From Stomorhina lunata (taxonomy: Eukaryota; Arthropoda; Insecta; Diptera; Rhiniidae), in NCBI GenBank assembly GCA_933228675.1, contig OW121741.1, positions 78,778,040 to 78,842,039 of the forward strand: a stretch of DNA of 64,000 nt, given 5' to 3'. Positions within the stretch are counted from its first letter, which is position 1. Every line of letters begins with the position of its first letter. Below the pieces are notes generated by a model that ran no database searches, was not told where the DNA came from, and saw only the letters and a program-made list of their open reading frames with translations. Position numbers and translations under genes: made by a program. Positions 1 to 11,571 of the stretch are shown here, piece by piece.

Positions 1-400
1 TTGTCATAAAAATTACAATTGTATTCAATTTATCAGCATAAATGTGATTCCCGGGGCAGGGTTGTATAAGAGCTCTAACTAAATCTGAACCGATTTCGCC
101 CATTTTCAGTACACAACTTCTATAACGTATTAAAAATACTTTAGTACAATTTTGTCTCTCTAGCTCTTGTAGTTAAGGAGTTGTTGCGCTTTTATCTGAC
201 GGACATAAAAGCCCTTTTCTTTTTATATTTTTGAGTTTCCATAAGTTTTTTATATGGGTGCTATGGTCAAATGGTGACCGATTGTGACAAAATTTTGAAC
301 ACTGGCTAGCATTGACATAAGACTTTCTTGTGCTAAATTAAGTGGTTATATCTGTTACAGGTTTAGAGCATTTCAATGTATTTTAGGTGAAATTAAGGCT
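1..400 (-). repeat. Dispersed repeat, family C (mini-me-like)
   Basis: Read on the minus strand this stretch matches copies at 6880-7680, 24390-24955 and 46480-47130. Shared landmarks are a run near 'aaagaaaagggggtttatg', a GTCCGTC core and 'catagctcccatataaaaaac'. It is non-coding. The GTCY core and AT-rich flanks resemble the mini-me class of non-autonomous fly repeats; the class assignment is inference. The repeat abuts the LINE that follows. Confidence 0.5.
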
Positions 401-410
401 GTTTTCATAA

Positions 411-2560
411 GTGTTTTGTATGGGAGCTATAAAACTTCTATATACTATTATAGCTAGCACGAAACCGAAGGATTTCAGACAAATTAGACTTAGCTCCTTC
501 CTTCTTAAAACTTTGGAGCGTATCATAGAAGCGCATATTCATGCTTCAATAGATCCAAAGCTCCTGTCCAATTCACAGAATGCTTATAACAAAGGGAAAA
601 AATCTCTTGAGTTAGGCGAATTCACACTTGCCGCCTTCCTAGACATAGAAGGTGCCTTTAACAAAATACCATAGGAGTCGATTTTGTCGGCAATGGAGGA
701 CTTAAGGGTCGATAAATCCATTATCTCGTTTGTAGATACGCTTCCCACCTATAGAGTTATTTGCTCAACCATGGGCACTGCTACAATGTAAAAGGTAGCT
801 TGTCGAGGTACTCCACAAGGGGGTGCACTATCACCTCTTCTGTGGAACCTTGCCATAAAAAAACTACTCACTGAATTAGATTCTCTGAGATTCAATACCA
901 TCGCATTAGCGGATGATGTTGCTATAGCATTTTCAGCTATAGCAACGTCTTGAAACAGCTCTTGACATACTCTAGCGTTGGAGTGTCTTCAACGGCCTTG
1001 GAGTCAATCCAACTAAAACGGAACTTGTTCTTTTCTAGCGTAAATGCAAAATAACCAACTTTACTCTTGCAAAATTAAATAAGGTAGAACTTAAGCTCAC
1101 TGACCTTGTCAAATATCTGAGGGTCATTTTGGACTCAAAACTGTCCTGGAGCCAGAACACCCAATTTAGGGTGTCCAAAGCGTCTATTGCACTCTACTCA
1201 TGTAGAGGGGCCATTGGCAAAACCTGGGGTCTAAATCCCATCGACACTGCCTGGCTCTTCGACATGGTGGTCAAGCCTATATTAATGGTGGCTTGCACTC
1301 ACCAAGGCAAACTAGAGGGACTATTTTAACAAAATCTTAAGATCTTCCGCTCTAATGATTACCGGTACCTTATGAACTACTCCATTTAAGGCGCTCCATA
1401 CTGGCTTCAGTCGAACTAATGGCAATGCAAATTGCCCTTAACTCGGCTGTCCGTCTCAGCACTATTCCCACTCACAAACTGGATATTCCACTATTCTGGA
1501 CAAAATTACTAATATCCTTGACCACATAAATTACTGCATATCCAACCCTATCTTTCATTAATCTTTTACTGTGACTATCTCTGGAGAACCCCTATCTTTA
1601 GATGACTGCTGTCTGGAGGTATACACTGATGGAACGAAGTCAAAGATAGGCGTAGGGGGGGGGGGGGACTTCTTCATCCCACTTCTGGGGAAGGAAATTT
1701 GCTTTAGGCTTCCTGATCAAATTAGTGTTCTACAATCCGAGATATCAGCTATACATAAAGCAGTCAAATGGTTGAGATACGACTGAATATACGACAGGGA
1801 TATTAATTTCTGTATCGACAGTCAGGCTGCCATAAAATCCCTATCTAATGTCGACACGACATCTGTTCTTGCCCGCGAATGCCGGGCATCTCTTAACGAG
1901 ATGGCGAGACATTGCAAGATCTAACTCTTTTGGATACCTGGGCACAACAACGTACCTGGTAACTCCACCGCGGACAAACTTGATAAATGCGGTGCTTTCA
2001 TGAGTCAGGATAACATCGACCAATTTACGGGCTTACCGCTATCTGCCTGCAAATCAATAATTAGGCAATTTCTTTTCGCGTCAGCGCAGAGCAAGTGGTC
2101 ATCAGAAACCACTTGTTCCACTAAAGGTTCAAATTGCTTGGTAACTTAACCTCGCCACAGATTCCGCAAACTTATCTCAACCCTAACAGGACATTGCGCT
2201 TTTGGGCTGCATGACAGAAGACTTAATCTTCAATTCTATGACTACTGTCGTAGTTGTCATAGCACAGAAGAGGAGGAGACAGTAACTCATCTTCTCTGCC
2301 ACTGCCCCGCCCTCTCAACTTCAAGGACTCTCAATCTGGGGGCACCTTTTCTGCATGATTTATCGAATATAGCTAGTATTGACATTCATAAAATAGACTC
2401 ATTTATCAGGGCTTCAGGCTGGCCTCTCACTGATAGCCTGGAATAACTATTTTTGTTCTATTCTTCCAGTCTATCCCTTGCAGGTACCACAAAGGGACCG
2501 CTTTTAGGACCCAAGTGACGCGGACCTAACATCGATAGCCTGCCTAACCTAACCTATCAT
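411..2560 (+). pseudogene. Decayed LINE: reverse transcriptase and RNase H (LINE-A copy 1)
   Basis: Broken pol of a non-LTR retrotransposon. An open stretch at 411-674 reads KPKDFRQIRLSSFLLKTLER, a standard RT region, and ends at an in-frame stop. Further RT pieces include ADDVAIAF near 905-940 and a thumb region at 1129-1329. An RNase H start (VYTDGTKSKIGVGG) lies near 1618-1665 beside a run of 13 G. The 3' part encodes a Cys/His motif (YCRSCH..HLLCHCPAL) near 2240-2320 and ends in CCTAACCTAACC near 2545. Endonuclease and ORF1 are absent. An RT followed by RNase H fits the I/LOA/R1 group; the exact clade is not settled. Many frameshifts and stops make it inactive. Shorter copies of the same 3' end lie at 19836-20773 and 60212-60395. 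Confidence 0.85.
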
Positions 2561-2562
2561 AT

Positions 2563-2860
2563 CTATTATAGTTTGTTATTTATTAGCAAAAAAGCGATTA
2601 GCTTAGACGAGGTTAAACGGGAGATATGTTCAAATGTTAACCGATTCTGCCCAATTTCATTTCCCAGAAATGAAGAATGTCTTCAGTAAGTTTCTGTGAG
2701 CTAGCTCTTTTCGTTTAGGTGTATCATGATTTCAACACACAGAAAGGCAGACAGACGGACATAAGGATTCAGAATATATATCGCTTTTGGTTTTTGAGCC
2801 AATACTAAGGAAATTACAAACAGAATGACAATATCAATAACATATGGGTATTAACATTTC
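2563..2860 (-). repeat. Dispersed repeat, family A (mini-me-like)
   Basis: On the minus strand this reads as a GTCY-core repeat: 'catt(c/t)tgtttgtaatttcc', then 'gatatatattctga', a short GTCCGTCTGTCTG tract, then 'gaaatcatgata' and 'cgaaaagagctagct'. The same order occurs at 22492-22860 (plus) and 47145-47435 (minus). It is non-coding and starts right after the LINE 3' tail. Confidence 0.6.
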
Positions 2861-3116
2861 CCATAGAAAACATTTGGTATGAAAAGTTTCCCTAAAATAA
2901 TTTGTTTTGATTTGTAAAGAAAAAGTCTCTAAGTTACATTTATGCTCTGCAACGAGACTACAAAAGACCTATTTCAATTTAGATTTTTATATATATATGC
3001 ATTTAGAACAAAAAGTGTTAAATCTGTTTTTGCCTTCTCCAGTTAAGTTTCAAATATGCGAGTTAGGGCCTTTCTATTTTAACGGTATGTAAGTATATCG
3101 AAATGATTTCTATATA

Positions 3117-3720
3117 TCTGTGGCAATATGGAAGAGTAGCTTAAGTCGACATAAGATAGAATTGAGTTAAGGTGTTTATTGCATTACAGAAGCAAAGGCG
3201 CTTAAATGTGTTTAGTCGGTTTTTTATCAACGTTATGAACGTTTACTTTTTAGCTTAAGTCTTTTGAATTAATAATGCATTGACCAAAACAACTTATGTA
3301 CACATATTTTTGTGTACATATTCATATTTATCTTTTATCATACACCAATTTCGCTTAACTTCACTTAAGCTGTAAAATGTTGACTTTGAAAAAATAAAGT
3401 CATTATTTTCAAACAACTTATGTTTACATAAAAAAACACAATATATACTTTTTATTCAAACAGAACCCCTTAAAGTTACTTAAGGTCCAGTTCCACGCGA
3501 CTTTCAGTTTCGAAGAAGAGCTTAAGTAGAAAAAACATAAAATCTTCTGAATTTAACAATATTTTTTTAAATATTCATTCTTCTTCTCTAAAAAACATGT
3601 TACTAATATATTAATACATAAATTATTCGCAGAAATGAAGCAAAAGAAAAATTACACAAAATTGATAATATCTCAAAACTTCAATTTTCGACTTAAGCTA
3701 TTCTTCCATATTGCCACAGA
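3117..3720. mobile_element. 604-bp MITE with 32-bp terminal inverted repeats and TA target site
   Basis: The left end TCTGTGGCAATATGGAAGAG and following bases to about 3148 recur inverted at 3689-3720 with one mismatch. Each end is flanked by TA (3115-3116 and 3721-3722). The interior is AT-rich, has no coding capacity and repeats CTTAAG-type motifs. Size, TIRs and TA duplication fit a non-autonomous Tc1/mariner-type element; the superfamily is inference. Confidence 0.75.
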
Positions 3721-4017
3721 TATGTTCCTTATTTATTTCACTCTCACTCCTAAGACCTTAATCTTGATATGAATTCAATGATTCAAAATCATTGTCATTG
3801 AATATCGAATGACAAAAGTAATAAAACTATTTATTTAGTGCCAATATATTAAGAAAAAGTATTTATGTTCTTTGTCACGAAAACAATTTAACTAAGAGAA
3901 AATTACTTTAGTTTAATTTAACACTATGCTAGTTTTAAAAATCAAAAAACTTTTTTTAAAGTTATCTAGAATAAAAAAACAAGAACGAAAAGGTATTAAA
4001 GTCGGTCAATTACTTAA

Positions 4018-4180
4018 ATTGAGTCATCCTTAACTTCTGAGTCATCTCAAACTGCTGAGTTATATCAATCTTCTGACTCATCTAAATCAACTGAGCCATC
4101 TCGAATTGCTGAGTTATTACGAACTACTGAGTCATCTTAAACTGTTGTGTCATCTCGAACTACTGGTCATCTCAAACTGG
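4018..4180. repeat. Degenerate minisatellite, about 20-22 bp unit
   Basis: Roughly eight imperfect copies of a unit like 'ctgagtcatctcgaactact' run head to tail. Copies vary in length and sequence, so the array looks old. No gene lies in 3721-4300. Confidence 0.6.
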
Positions 4181-4299
4181 GAAGCTTGACTATCATAAAA
4201 TCTACATATTTCCAGGTAGTCTTTGTTAGATATATTGCTTAAGTAGATACCATAGCATAATTATTTATAACACAGTCTTTTACCATGGTTCCTCTTAGC

Positions 4300-5935
4300 T
4301 ACATGTCAAAATTTTCAAAAACTAGCTCTTTTATAGGAAATTTTCGAAAATTTACCTTAAAGAAAATTTTCTAAAATTTGCCTATTTACAAGAAATTTTT
4401 GAAAATGTTCCTTTTACACGAAAATTTTGAAAATTTGCTTATTTTTAGAGGAAATTTGCTTTTTATTGGAAATTTTTGAAAATTTGCGTTTTTTATTGGA
4501 AATTTTCAAAAATTTGCTATTTTTAAAGGAAATTTTCTAAAATTCGTTTTTTATACGAAATTTTGTTTTTTTTTTTTATAGAAAATATTTGAAAATTTGA
4601 TTTTTTTTATAGAAAATATTTGAAAATTTGCTATTTTTATAGGAAATTTTTGAAAATTTGCGATTTTTATGGGAAATTTTCGAAAACTTGCGATTTTTAT
4701 AGGAAATTTTCGAAAATTTGCTATTTTTATAGGAAATTTTCGAAAATTTGCTATTTTTATAGGAAATTTTCGAAAATTTGCTATTTTTATAGGAAATTTT
4801 CGAAAATTTGCTATTTTTATAGGAAATTTTCGAAAATTTGCTATTTTTATAGGAAATTTTCGAAAATTTGCTATTTTTATAGGAAATTTTCGAAAATTTG
4901 CTATTTTTATAGGAAATTTTCGAAAATTTGCTATTTTTATAGGAAATTTTCCAAAATTTGCTATTTTTATAGGAAATTTTCCAAAATTTGCTATTTTTAT
5001 AGGAAATTTTCCAAAATTTGCTATTTTTATAGGAAATTTTCCAAAATTTGCTATTTTTATAGGAAATTTTCCAAAATTTGCTATTTTTATAGGAAATTTT
5101 CCAAAATTTGCTATTTTTATAGGAAATTTTCCAAAATTTGCTATTTTTATAGGAAATTTTCCAAAATTTGCTATTTTTATAGGAAATTTTCGAAAATTTG
5201 CTATTTTTATAGGAAATTTTCGAAAATTTGCTATTTTTATAGGAAATTTTCGAAAATTTGCTATTTTTATAGGAAATTTTGGAAAATTTTCTATTTTTTA
5301 GCAAATTTTCGAAAATTTGCTATTTTTATAGGAAATTTTCGAAAATTTGCTATTTTAATAGGAAATTTCCGAAAATTTGCTATTTTTATAGGAAATTTTC
5401 GAAAATTTGCTATTTTTATAGGAAATTTTCGAAAATTTGCTATTTTTATAGGAAATTTTCGAAAATTTGCTATTTTTATAGGAAATTTTCGAAAATTTGC
5501 TATTTTTATAGGAAATTTTCGAAAATTTGCTTTTTAATGGGAAATTTTTGAAAATTTGCTATTTTTATTGGAAATTTTCTAAAATTTGCTATTCTTTTAG
5601 GAAATTTTCGAAAATTTGCAATTTTTATAGGAAATTTTTGAAAATTTGCTATTTTTATAGGAAATTTGCGAAAATTTTGCTATTTTTATTGGAAATTTTC
5701 GAAAATTTGCTATTTTTATAGGAAATTTTCAAAAATTTGCTACTTTTATAGGAAATTTTCCAAAATTTCCTATTTTTATTGGAAATTTTCAAAAATTTGC
5801 TACTTTTATAGGAAATTTTCCAAAATTTCTTATTTTTATAGGAAATTTTTCAAAATTTCTTATTTTTATAGGAAATTTTTAAAAATTTTCTTTTTATCGG
5901 AAATTTTCGAAAGTATGCCTTTTTATAGGAAATAT
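4300..5935. repeat. 30-bp satellite array, self-complementary unit
   Basis: The consensus unit is 'ctatttttat' followed by 'aggaaattttcgaaaatttg', exactly 30 bp, near-perfect from about 4690 to 5280 and degenerate at both edges. Each unit contains the perfect 16-bp palindrome AAATTTTCGAAAATTT. Because 30 is a multiple of three and the unit lacks stops, both strands show long open frames (up to 305 codons); these are not genes. Eight adjacent units (4951-5190) share a CC variant. The unit resembles the 29-bp subrepeat inside the foldback element at 35256-37620. Confidence 0.95.
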
Positions 5936-6879
5936 TATTTCTTCTTTTTTGCATTTTGTCTGTATTTTAATAGATTTTAAATTGACGCTATATTTCGTTC
6001 TACTTTTACATTCAAAATGCTCTTGTTTAATTAATTAATTTATTGTAACTAAATTAATTGTTCTTTATGAGGAAAGAAGTGAGTGCATTGTAGTAAAATG
6101 CAAATTAATTTGTAATACACCGAAAAAAATTCTTATGATCGAGAAAACTAAAATTTTCTTTTAAAATGATATCAAGTTAAAATAAAATTTTTGATTCAAA
6201 AAATCAAGTCTTAAATGGGAAAAGATCATTTTAAAATATTGTAAAATTTCAAATTATTTCAATATGATTATCATTTTGATTTAGCTTAAATTCATATATG
6301 ACTCCCTAATTCATAAGCAAAAAAAATAGCAATGACAAACTTATAATGCAAATTTTAAATTTGTTTTTGAATTAGGGATTAATTTAAAAACTTTTTTTTT
6401 TTGTTATTTTAAAAAAAGTTGTTGTTATTAAGATTTCTCTAAGTGTACCAAAAGTAGGAAATGTAAAATATATATTTATAAGACTTTATAATGCTTTTAT
6501 AGCATCACCATTTGCTGCTGATGTTCTTCTTGCAAAAAGAACATATTTTCACAAAAATATTCTAAAAACTTTTAGGCTACGAGTAAAAGTTAAATTTTTC
6601 AAGTTCACTGAAATGTTTGCAACTAGTAAATAAATTAAAGCTAAAACAAAAATATTGAATACCTACATAAATTTTCATAACCTAATAACAGCATTTTAAT
6701 AGAAAAACATTAAATTGCTAATTTTTAAAAATAATTGTTATATAAAGACCCCAAAAACTGAATATTTATGAATCTTTATGTAAAAGTTAATTAAAGTGCA
6801 ATTATAATTCTTATCTTACCTTCACCATCAAAGGATGAAAAACAGTGGCTCAAAGTAGAACACCTCAGAAATAAAAAGC
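5936..6879. other. AT-rich intergenic stretch
   Basis: Apart from homopolymer runs and the short duplication TTAATTAATTAA near 6030, no gene, repeat family or structure was recognised here. Confidence 0.5.
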
Positions 6880-7680
6880 TTTTGGACCGTCCCAGGAAGA
6901 ACGAGTTAGAGATGTAATATATATATATACTAATTATAGCCAAATGTTGACCGATTGTAACAAAATTTCACACACTGGCTGGTATTTACATAAAGCTTAT
7001 TTGTGCAAAATTAAGTGGCCATAGCTGTCATAGCTCCCAATTTAATAGCTTTTAACTGGCCCTTGCTAAATATTTTTTTGGTTTCCGGTGGTGTTTTTTA
7101 TATGAAAACTATAGTCAAGTGTGGACCGATTTCTATAAAATTTGATACACTGATCAAAAATTGCATAAAACTTCCCTATTTTAAATTTAATCGTCATAGC
7201 TATAACAATTGTATTCAATTTACCAGCATTAATGTTCTTCCCGGATCGGTGTTATATGGGAGCTCTAACTAAATGTGAACCGATTTCGTACAACTTTCTC
7301 AAGATATCGAAAATACTTTTGTAAAATTTTGTCGCTGTAGACCTTTTCGTTAAGGCGCTATCGCGCTTATATCTGAAGGATAGATGGACATAAACCCCCT
7401 TTTCTTTTTGTATTTTTGTGTTTCCGTAAGTTTTTTATATGGGAGCTATGGTCAAATGGTGACAGATTGTGACACACTGGTTGGCATTGACATAAGACTT
7501 TCTTGTGCTAAATTCAGTGGCCAAAGTTATTACAGATTATCATTTATTGTCATTTAAGTGAATTTTAGGTGGAATTTAGGCTGATTCCGTAAGTATTTTG
7601 TATGATAGCTATGGTTAAATATTAACCCATTTCGATGCTGTCTAGTACTTATGTAAAACTTATATATACCAAATTTTATC
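6880..7680 (-). repeat. Dispersed repeat, family C copy
   Basis: Matches 1-400 closely over the landmarks 'agttttttatatgggagcta', 'gaccgattgtgaca' and 'ccccttttctttttgtattt'. The copy at 7380-7460 carries the short GGATAGATGGACA remnant of the GTCY core. It is non-coding. Confidence 0.55.
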
Positions 7681-7689
7681 ATCATAGCT

Positions 7690-7858
7690 ATTATAGTTTG
7701 CCTTTTATTAGCAAATAAGCAATTAGCCTAGACGAGGTAATACGGGAGCTATGGTCAAACGTGAACCGATTTCAATACCAAACTTTTCTAAGAAATGAAT
7801 ATTAATGCCAAGTTTCAGTGACCTATATCCCTTCGTTATGGTTATGGTTTTATCGTGC
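7690..7858 (-). repeat. Family A repeat fragment leading into the CAGACACAGA array
   Basis: The block 'gacgaggtaatacgggagct' through 'aagtttcagtgacctatatc' is the same as 47155-47270. In that intact copy the next element is the short GACR/GTCY core. Here the core position is occupied by the giant array, so the array is an expansion of this repeat's own microsatellite seed. Confidence 0.7.
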
Positions 7859-9563
7859 CGACAGACAGACGGACAAACTGAAAGACAGCCAGACAGACAC
7901 AGACAGACACAGACAGACATAGACAGACAGACACAGACAGACATAGACAGACAGACACAGACAGACACAGAAGACACAGACAGACACAGACAGACACAGA
8001 CAGACACAGACAGACACAGACAGACACAGACAGACACAGACAGACACAGACAGACACAGACAGACACAGACAGACACAGACAGACACAGACAGACACAGA
8101 CAGACACAGACAGACACAGACAGACACAGACAGACACAGACAGACACAGACAGACACAGACAGACACAGACAGACACAGACAGACACAGACAGACACAGA
8201 CAGACACAGACAGACACAGACAGACACAGACAGACACAGACAGACAAAGGCAGACACAGGCAGACACAGACAGACACAGACAGACACAGACAGACACAGA
8301 CAGACACAGACAGACACAGACAGACACAGAAAGACACAGAAAGACACAGACAGACACAGACAGACACAGACAGACACAGACAGACACAGACAGACACAGA
8401 CAGACACAGACAGACACAGACAGACACAGACAGACACAGACAGACACAGACAGACACAGACAGACACAGACAGACACAGACAGACACAGACAGACACAGA
8501 CAGACACAGACAGACACAGACAGACACAGACAGACACAGACAGACACAGACAGACACAGACAGACACAGACAGACACAGACAGACACAGACAGACACAGA
8601 CAGACACAGACAGACACAGACAGACACAGACAGACACAGACAGACACAGACAGACACAGACAGACACAGACAGACACAGACAGACACAGACAGACACAGA
8701 CAGACACAGACAGACACAGACAGACACAGACAGACACAGACAGACACAGACAGACACAGACAGACACAGACAGACACAGACAGACACAGACAGACACAGA
8801 CAGACACAGACAGACACAGACAGACACAGACAGACACAGACAGACACAGACAGACACAGACAGACACAGACAGACACAGACAGACACAGACAGAGACAGA
8901 CAGACACAGACAGACACAGACAGACACAGACAGACACAGACAGACACAGACAGACACAGACAGACACAGACAGACACAGACAGACACAGACAGACACAGA
9001 CAGACACAGACAGACACAGACAGACACAGACAGACACAGACAGACACAGACAGACACAGACAGACACAGACAGACACAGACAGACACAGACAGACACAGA
9101 CAGACACAGACAGACACAGACAGACACAGACAGACAGACACAGACAGACACAGACAGACAGACACAGACAGACACAGACAGACACAGACAGACACAGACA
9201 GACACAGACAGACACAGGCAGACACAGACAGACACAGACAGACACAGACAGACACAGACAGACACAGACAGACACAGACAGACACAGACAGACACAGGCA
9301 GACACAGACAGACACAGACAGACACAGACAGACACAGACAGACACAGACAGACACAGACAGACACAGACAGACACAGACAGACACAGGCAGACACAGACA
9401 GACACAGACAGACACAGACAGACACAGACAGACACAGACAGACACAGACAGACACAGACAGACACAGGCAGACACAGACAGACACAGACAGACACAGACA
9501 GACACAGACAGACACAGACAGACACAGACAGACACAGACAGACACAGACAGACAGTCAGACGA
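7859..9563. repeat. 10-bp satellite array (CAGACACAGA)n, about 1.7 kb
   Basis: About 165 head-to-tail copies of CAGACACAGA, each a fused CAGA plus CACAGA. A few units carry substitutions (cagg, aagg, gagaca) or a 4/6-base unit loss (near 7925-7970 and 9130-9160). A 10-bp unit passes through all three frames without stops, so reading frames of 560-658 codons appear on both strands; they are artefacts. The array replaces the GTCY core of the flanking family A repeat. Confidence 0.97.
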
Positions 9564-10090
9564 CGAAATATAAATCTTTTTATATAATATATATTATAAT
9601 AACTATGTTATTTCTATGGGGTGGAACTCTTTCTCAGATCCCACTTATGTATTTTTTTATATTATTTGTGTTGAGAAAATATTTCCACTGGCACATTTCC
9701 ATCAAAACTATTTTCATTGGAACATTGCGATCCCCTTTACTTGTTCTAGTTGTTCATATATACCATGATAAGCTCGGCTAAGGGGTTTACTAGACCAATA
9801 TCTATTTAACCCCTTAGTCCAGCTTTAAAAAATAACTTTTTGCTTTTTTGGGTATTGTAAACTTTATCTATATTCCGTGATGTTCAATTTTTTAAACTTT
9901 TTTTGTCAAAATAGATATTAATTTTAGTCTGTAAAATTTCCAGGAAGTCGGAAGTATAAGTTTCTCAATTTCATAGAAAAATATTTAATTAATATCTATT
10001 CAAGTCAAAAAACAAACTACTTGACCTCGTTTTTTTAGATCAAAACACGATGAAATACTCGTATCTATGAATAGATAACGAATTTTTCTT
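9564..10090. other. Spacer between satellite and gene 1
   Basis: AT-rich sequence without a recognised gene or repeat family. It includes the upstream flank of gene 1. Confidence 0.5.
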
Positions 10091-10094
10091 TTGT

Positions 10095-10131
10095 TATATA
10101 AACTCAAATTTTTCAAGTCAAGAAGTCAGTT
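10095..10131 (+). promoter_or_regulatory. Core promoter of gene 1: TATA box and initiator
   Basis: TATATAA at 10095-10101 precedes TCAGTT at 10126-10131, which matches the fly initiator TCAGTY. The initiator A at 10128 is 33 bases after the first T of the TATA box, the usual spacing. It predicts a 65-base 5' UTR before the ATG at 10193. Confidence 0.75.
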
Positions 10132-10192
10132 CAATAAATTGAAAATATAGAAAACAATAAAAACTTTTATATTTAAAACAATAAACAAAAAA

Positions 10193-10818
10193 ATGAAATT
10201 CTTAACAATAACTTTATCTGTAATCATGTGGTTCCAGGTAGGAAAATTCGTATTCATATTTTCTTCATGACTTTAATATTAAAATCAAATTATTTTAAGG
10301 TTTCCCAAACTAGTGTTATCACACATAAGTCATCTCTAAGTACAGGTATAGCAGCTGAAACTATAACTGATTCTTTGGATGACTCCGTTGGAAGCATTCT
10401 TGTTAGTCCCTCAGATTTAAAGCAACGCATAGAGCAACAACAACGTGATTTATTATTCGCTTATGCTATGAATCACTTGTCATGGATGGCCAAGAATTTA
10501 CTCAAGCGTAGCGAAGAAATGTTTTCCGAGATGTTAAAGGACATTCAGCATCTCAATCCTTCCATATTTTCGTCATATCAAGTAGATTTAGAAAATTATT
10601 TAAATAATTTGAAAACCTATCATGCAAATGTTGAAAATTCTGTTAAGGAAACCATGGAAATGTTTAGTAAATTTGGTGATATAGTGGACAATTTTGCGAA
10701 GGAACAACAACCGGAAAGGATCGAATTTTTAGCACAACATGATTTTCACAAGTTTTATAACGAAATTGAAAATTATTTGAATATTTATTTTAAAAAGTTG
10801 ACATTGAATTTTCAATAA
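10193..10818 (+). CDS. Gene 1: unrecognised small secreted protein, two exons
   Basis: Exon 1 (10193-10237) encodes a 15-residue hydrophobic start, MKFLTITLSVIMWFQ, preceded by an A-rich Kozak context. The intron is 62 bp (10238-10299, GTAGGA...TTTTAAG). Exon 2 (10300-10818) continues in phase and ends at TAA. The 187-residue product has a signal peptide, with cleavage likely a few residues into exon 2. The mature chain has no cysteine and appears mostly helical (for example residues near DLKQRIEQQQRDLLFAY). The layout suggests a small extracellular protein. I do not recognise the family and assign no function. Support comes from the promoter, intron boundaries, open frame and poly(A) signal acting together. 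Confidence 0.82.
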
Positions 10819-10859
10819 TTTTATACGGTTGCTATGTAATTTAATATAAAGAAACATTA

Positions 10860-10865
10860 AATAAA
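10860..10865 (+). terminator. Poly(A) signal of gene 1
   Basis: AATAAA 42 bases after the stop codon of gene 1. Confidence 0.65.
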
Positions 10866-11570
10866 GTTTTTAACATAAAATTAAAAAAAATGGCTATTTT
10901 CGTCGAGCATGACAAATTCGTCTTTAAAAATTCGTTATGTACATTCGTCCATTGAACACATTTGAGACGCCTGAACGTTGTTGAGGTCATTTCACAATTT
11001 CTAAAATTTTACAACTGAAAAGAAACTAAAGCTACTCTAAACCGGTTTAGACGCTCAACGAATTTCGTAGTACTAATCTATCGTTAAAACTTTCATATAA
11101 GCCCATATATTATATTTCTAATGATGAATTTTCGCCCCGACAAATAAGTTGTTGTTCCCAATTGTGTTTATACCTTTAAGGCCTCCTACAAAAGCAAATT
11201 CCTAATGTTCCTATAAAAGATAACAATACTCCGATATGACCAAATATCATGCATTTCATATATTAAAATAAATCGTATGTGTCTGTATATGACTGAAGTC
11301 AATATGTAACGATAGATAAATTAATAGCAAAACACTATCATAATTTGTACGCTCGTAAACAGTTATTTATTGCATGTAAACTTGTTACAAAAAAAAAAAA
11401 AAAAACATGAAAAATTAACCCTTCACTTCACCCCCAATGACGAAGAGGAAAAACCATTTATTCCACATGTCAAAACGATACGAAATTCGGAGGAAACCCC
11501 ACAAACCTCAACGAATGACTAGACAATAATTTGGAAATGTAGGTCGAATACGAACTCAGTAAACACTTCT
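10866..11570. other. Intergenic spacer between gene 1 and gene 2
   Basis: AT-rich sequence with an A run of about 15 near 11391-11405. No gene or known repeat was recognised. Confidence 0.5.
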
Positions 11571-11571
11571 T

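Noticed and set aside
2545..2560. Telomere sequence
   Set aside because: Only two to three CCTAA units at LINE 3' ends.
4576..5980. Open frames of 210-305 codons
   Set aside because: 30-bp satellite without stops; open on both strands, so not evidence of coding.
7723..9781. Very long open frames (560-658 codons) on both strands
   Set aside because: They read through the CAGACACAGA array; a 10-bp stop-free unit opens every frame. No gene features.
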